From positions 151,396-215,395 of IMG/VR virus record IMGVR_UViG_3300018004_000004: 64,000 bases of DNA. The stretch is one strand, 5' to 3'. A program made the translations under genes and the position numbers. The DNA comes from a virus. Positions 62,011-64,000 of the stretch are shown piece after piece. A model generated the notes under the pieces. The model made no database searches, had not been told where the DNA came from, and saw only the letters and a list, made by a program, of their open reading frames with translations. How positions within the stretch are numbered: the first letter of the stretch is position 1; the number at the start of each line of letters is the position of its first letter.

Positions 62011-62173
62011 CTCAGTCGAAGACGACGTGCAAGGTAGTAAGGAGAATACTATCCGTGGCGCGCGCAAGACCAAGTCAGCAATGGAACATTCGTTAACTCC
62101 TAGTGGATGTCATGCTTCGGACGATGGACCCATGCCCGACGTGCACATCTACAGGATTGAGAGGATCGCTTGA
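61982..62173 (+). CDS. Small polar protein
   Basis: 63 residues from the ATG at 61982. Acidic first half (LITDSVEDDVQGS), mixed after. Its stop overlaps the TTG start of the next gene. Confidence 0.45.
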   Translation: MKDHFYLITDSVEDDVQGSKENTIRGARKTKSAMEHSLTPSGCHASDDGPMPDVHIYRIERIA

Positions 62174-62595
62174 AAGAACATATCACGGCAGCAGTAGAAG
62201 CATTGAAAGACTTCCGTCCCCGCGGCAACTACGTTGTCTGTGTCCCCTGGGATCTAGATGCAATGAAGATCCAGAAGGCAGAGAGCCAGGCGTTTAGCAT
62301 GGACGAAGCTGCCTATGTGCGAGAGGAACGTCTTCGTTTTGCAGTACTTAAGGTGGGCCCAGGTGATCATCAGGAAGGTACACTGCTTCCTATTGACCTT
62401 CATCCCGGCGATATTATTGTGACGAATGTCACATCTCAATGTTTGCGTGAGGACTTTGAACAACCTCGGTTCATCATCAACGGACAACCTATTTTCTTGT
62501 TTGATGGCCGCATGATTGATCATGCCTCCGGAGATATCTTCGGAGTAGTTGGACACACTGCCCTCACAGAAGCGGAGGAAAAGTTCGGTGTCTGA
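62170..62595 (+). CDS. GroES-like co-chaperonin
   Basis: 141 residues from a TTG. RPRGNYVVCVPWDLDAMKI, then RFAVLKVGPGDHQEGTLLPIDLHPGDIIVTN, then a closing strand FGVVGHTA: the order (opening strand, mobile-loop region, G-x-GD turn, P-GD-x-V) is that of GroES/Cpn10 and T4 gp31. It could replace or adapt host GroES for folding phage proteins. The call is moderate. Confidence 0.65.
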   Translation: MKEHITAAVEALKDFRPRGNYVVCVPWDLDAMKIQKAESQAFSMDEAAYVREERLRFAVLKVGPGDHQEGTLLPIDLHPGDIIVTNVTSQCLREDFEQPRFIINGQPIFLFDGRMIDHASGDIFGVVGHTALTEAEEKFGV

Positions 62596-63688
62596 TGAGA
62601 AGCATGTCGCCTTATTTTACAAAGAGGGGACGTCTGACAAAGAGTATCATGTTCATCTTGTCCCCAAAGGAACGGGATACGTTGTTCGCATCGAATACGG
62701 GCGACGCGGTAGTTCGCTCACGAGTTCAGACAAAACTCCTAGCCCGGTGGATCTGGACACGGCGAACGCCATATTCGATAAACAAGTGCACGAGAAAAAA
62801 CTCAAGGGGTATTCTGAGGGTGCTGGTCAGGCGCCTTATGTGGGTAGTGACAAGGAGGATAAGATCTCAGGCTACCTGCCTCAGCTCTTGAACCCTATCG
62901 ATGATGCACTGGTGGAGTATTACTTCAAGAATAAGACATATTGTCTCCAAGAGAAGAAGGATGGCAAAAGGATTATACTCAAACGCACGGGTAAAACCGT
63001 TGAAGCCATCAATCGTAAGGGCCTTTATGTCGGTTTCGCTGCGAGCATTGAACAAGCAGCGCTTGCTCTACAGGGAGATTATGTAATCGATGGAGAGATG
63101 ATCGGAGAGGTCTACTATGCCTTCGATATTCTGGCCGCCAGCAAGAAAGGATCGGCCGCCAAGGACACTACTCAGCTGCCTTATGAGGAGCGATACGATA
63201 TTCTATCTGAGCTACTCGAGGATGCTGATGCAGCTATTCAAGTTGTGCCAGCCGCCTTCACTGAAGCTAAGAAGCGTATCCTCTTCAACAAGCTTAAGGA
63301 CCAAGGAGTAGAGGGTGTTGTCTTCAAAGATATCACCGCTCTCTATGTGCCTGGGCGTCCAGCCAGCAAGGGACCCCAGACTAAGTACAAGTTCACTCAG
63401 ACTTGCACTTGCCAGGTCACAGCGGTCAATGAGAAAGGAAAGCGAAGTGTCTATATCGCGTGTCTCGACGGCACTACATTGGTGGAAGTGGGAAAGGTTA
63501 CTATTCTACCGAACTTCCCTGTCCCTAAAGTTGGGACCCTTGTGGAGGTCAAGTATCTTTATAGGCACGTCCACGGTGCCTTGTACCAACCGATATATCT
63601 TGGCGAAAGGGACGACATCGACCAAGCTGATCAAGTTTCTACGCTTAAAATCAAAGAAGGAGTTGACCTAGATGACGATGAGAGCTAG
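62588..63688 (+). CDS. DNA ligase with N-terminal WGR-like domain
   Basis: 366 residues from a GTG at 62588 (GGAGG 10 bases before). Residues 1-75 resemble a WGR domain: VALFYKEGTSDKEYHVHLV, then YVVRIEYGRRGSS. WGR domains bind DNA ends, as in PARP proteins. The ligase core has LQEKKDGKRIIL (Lys123, motif I), VIDGEMIG (motif III), VEGVVFKD (motif IV) and TKYKFTQ (motif V), and an OB domain. This is the second ATP-dependent DNA ligase in the window, with a different helper domain from the one at 21881. Confidence 0.88.
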   Translation: MSDEKHVALFYKEGTSDKEYHVHLVPKGTGYVVRIEYGRRGSSLTSSDKTPSPVDLDTANAIFDKQVHEKKLKGYSEGAGQAPYVGSDKEDKISGYLPQLLNPIDDALVEYYFKNKTYCLQEKKDGKRIILKRTGKTVEAINRKGLYVGFAASIEQAALALQGDYVIDGEMIGEVYYAFDILAASKKGSAAKDTTQLPYEERYDILSELLEDADAAIQVVPAAFTEAKKRILFNKLKDQGVEGVVFKDITALYVPGRPASKGPQTKYKFTQTCTCQVTAVNEKGKRSVYIACLDGTTLVEVGKVTILPNFPVPKVGTLVEVKYLYRHVHGALYQPIYLGERDDIDQADQVSTLKIKEGVDLDDDES

Positions 63689-63863
63689 GATGTACATAGA
63701 AATGAAGGGGTTACGCCGGAAGGCTCGGCGGCTGACAAAGGAACTGTCAAAGCGGTTCCATGCCCCAGGCCCCAAGACCTCTGAGTGGTTGGCCACCGAA
63801 GACGAGCTGGCTATCACCATGAAGTCTATTACTCGCTTGCGGAACCAGTGGGCATGCCGATAA
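63672..63863 (+). CDS. Small basic helical protein
   Basis: 63 residues; overlaps the ligase end by 17 bp. Lys/Arg-rich helix (KGLRRKARRLTKELSKRF) then a mixed end. No family recognised. Confidence 0.5.
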   Translation: MTMRARMYIEMKGLRRKARRLTKELSKRFHAPGPKTSEWLATEDELAITMKSITRLRNQWACR

Positions 63864-64000
63864 AGCGATCCTCGCTTGGCCTGGAAGTGGTCATTAGGAC
63901 CCTCCAGAAGGCTGTCAGAGACACGAACGACCTGTACCTGGATGTTTATGCTAACGAGCAGCTAGGGCAGCACTCAGCGGCTCTCAGCACGATTATGAGG
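63854..64000 (+). CDS. Partial gene, cut by the window edge
   Basis: The first 49 codons of a frame from the ATG at 63854, open to the end. Helical and polar (LEVVIRTLQKAVRDTNDLYLDVY). Identity unknown. Confidence 0.5.
   Translation, partial: MPIKRSSLGLEVVIRTLQKAVRDTNDLYLDVYANEQLGQHSAALSTIMR

Noticed and set aside
1-64000. CRISPR arrays, insertion sequences, integrase or att sites
   Set aside because: No regular repeat-spacer array, transposase frame, terminal inverted repeats or recombinase gene could be seen.

Overview
The window is part of the genome of a large tailed bacteriophage, seen with no host sequence. The evidence is collagen-like tail-fibre proteins, a run of leftward structural genes, an endonuclease VII, very dense packing with many TGATG or ATGA stop-start overlaps, and large numbers of small proteins without relatives that I recognise. 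GC content looks close to 50%. The host cannot be named from the sequence.

Layout. 1-10571: leftward genes, starting with fibre or adhesin-like proteins (1-2800), then Gly/Ala-rich probable virion proteins, an endonuclease VII (4499-4861), and three related genes around a decoration-like protein (8342-10012). 10572-10963: divergent control region. 10964-64000: everything reads rightward. 10.9-16 kb holds small genes and a 969-residue protein that looks like a single-chain double-psi-beta-barrel RNA polymerase. 16-28 kb is a cluster of tiny membrane, zinc-binding and secreted proteins, a DNA ligase with an N-terminal phosphoesterase-like domain, and an exported OmpA-like protein. 28-36 kb has an RlpA-like protein, a cyclic-phosphate receiver protein, a glycosyltransferase, HNH and RNase H proteins. 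36-51 kb carries polynucleotide kinase/phosphatase, tRNA-His, two radical SAM enzymes, two RNA ligases, a TPM membrane protein with a PspA-like protein, a Thg1-like enzyme, a SpoU methyltransferase and a NADAR protein. 52-58 kb carries an RNase P RNA with an HNH gene inside it, five more tRNAs, SSB and peptide deformylase. 58-64 kb ends with a MoxR/VWA-metallopeptidase pair, a GroES-like protein and a WGR-domain DNA ligase.

How the genes fit together. The strongest theme is a phage-borne kit for making, modifying and repairing RNA: six tRNAs, RNase P RNA, Pnk, two RNA ligases, a cyclic-phosphate receiver protein, Thg1, SpoU and an RlmN-like enzyme. Four tRNAs overlap the 3' ends of upstream protein genes, so they are cotranscribed with mRNA and need 5' cutting, which gives the RNase P RNA an obvious job. 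A second theme is the host envelope: RlpA-like, peptidoglycan-binding-like and OmpA-like exported proteins, TPM plus PspA, and a dozen or more one-helix membrane proteins. A third is a scattered family of Trp/Arg-rich microproteins of about 33-77 residues threaded between the enzyme genes from 37 to 62 kb. A 12-bp motif upstream of four genes on both strands is a candidate promoter element.
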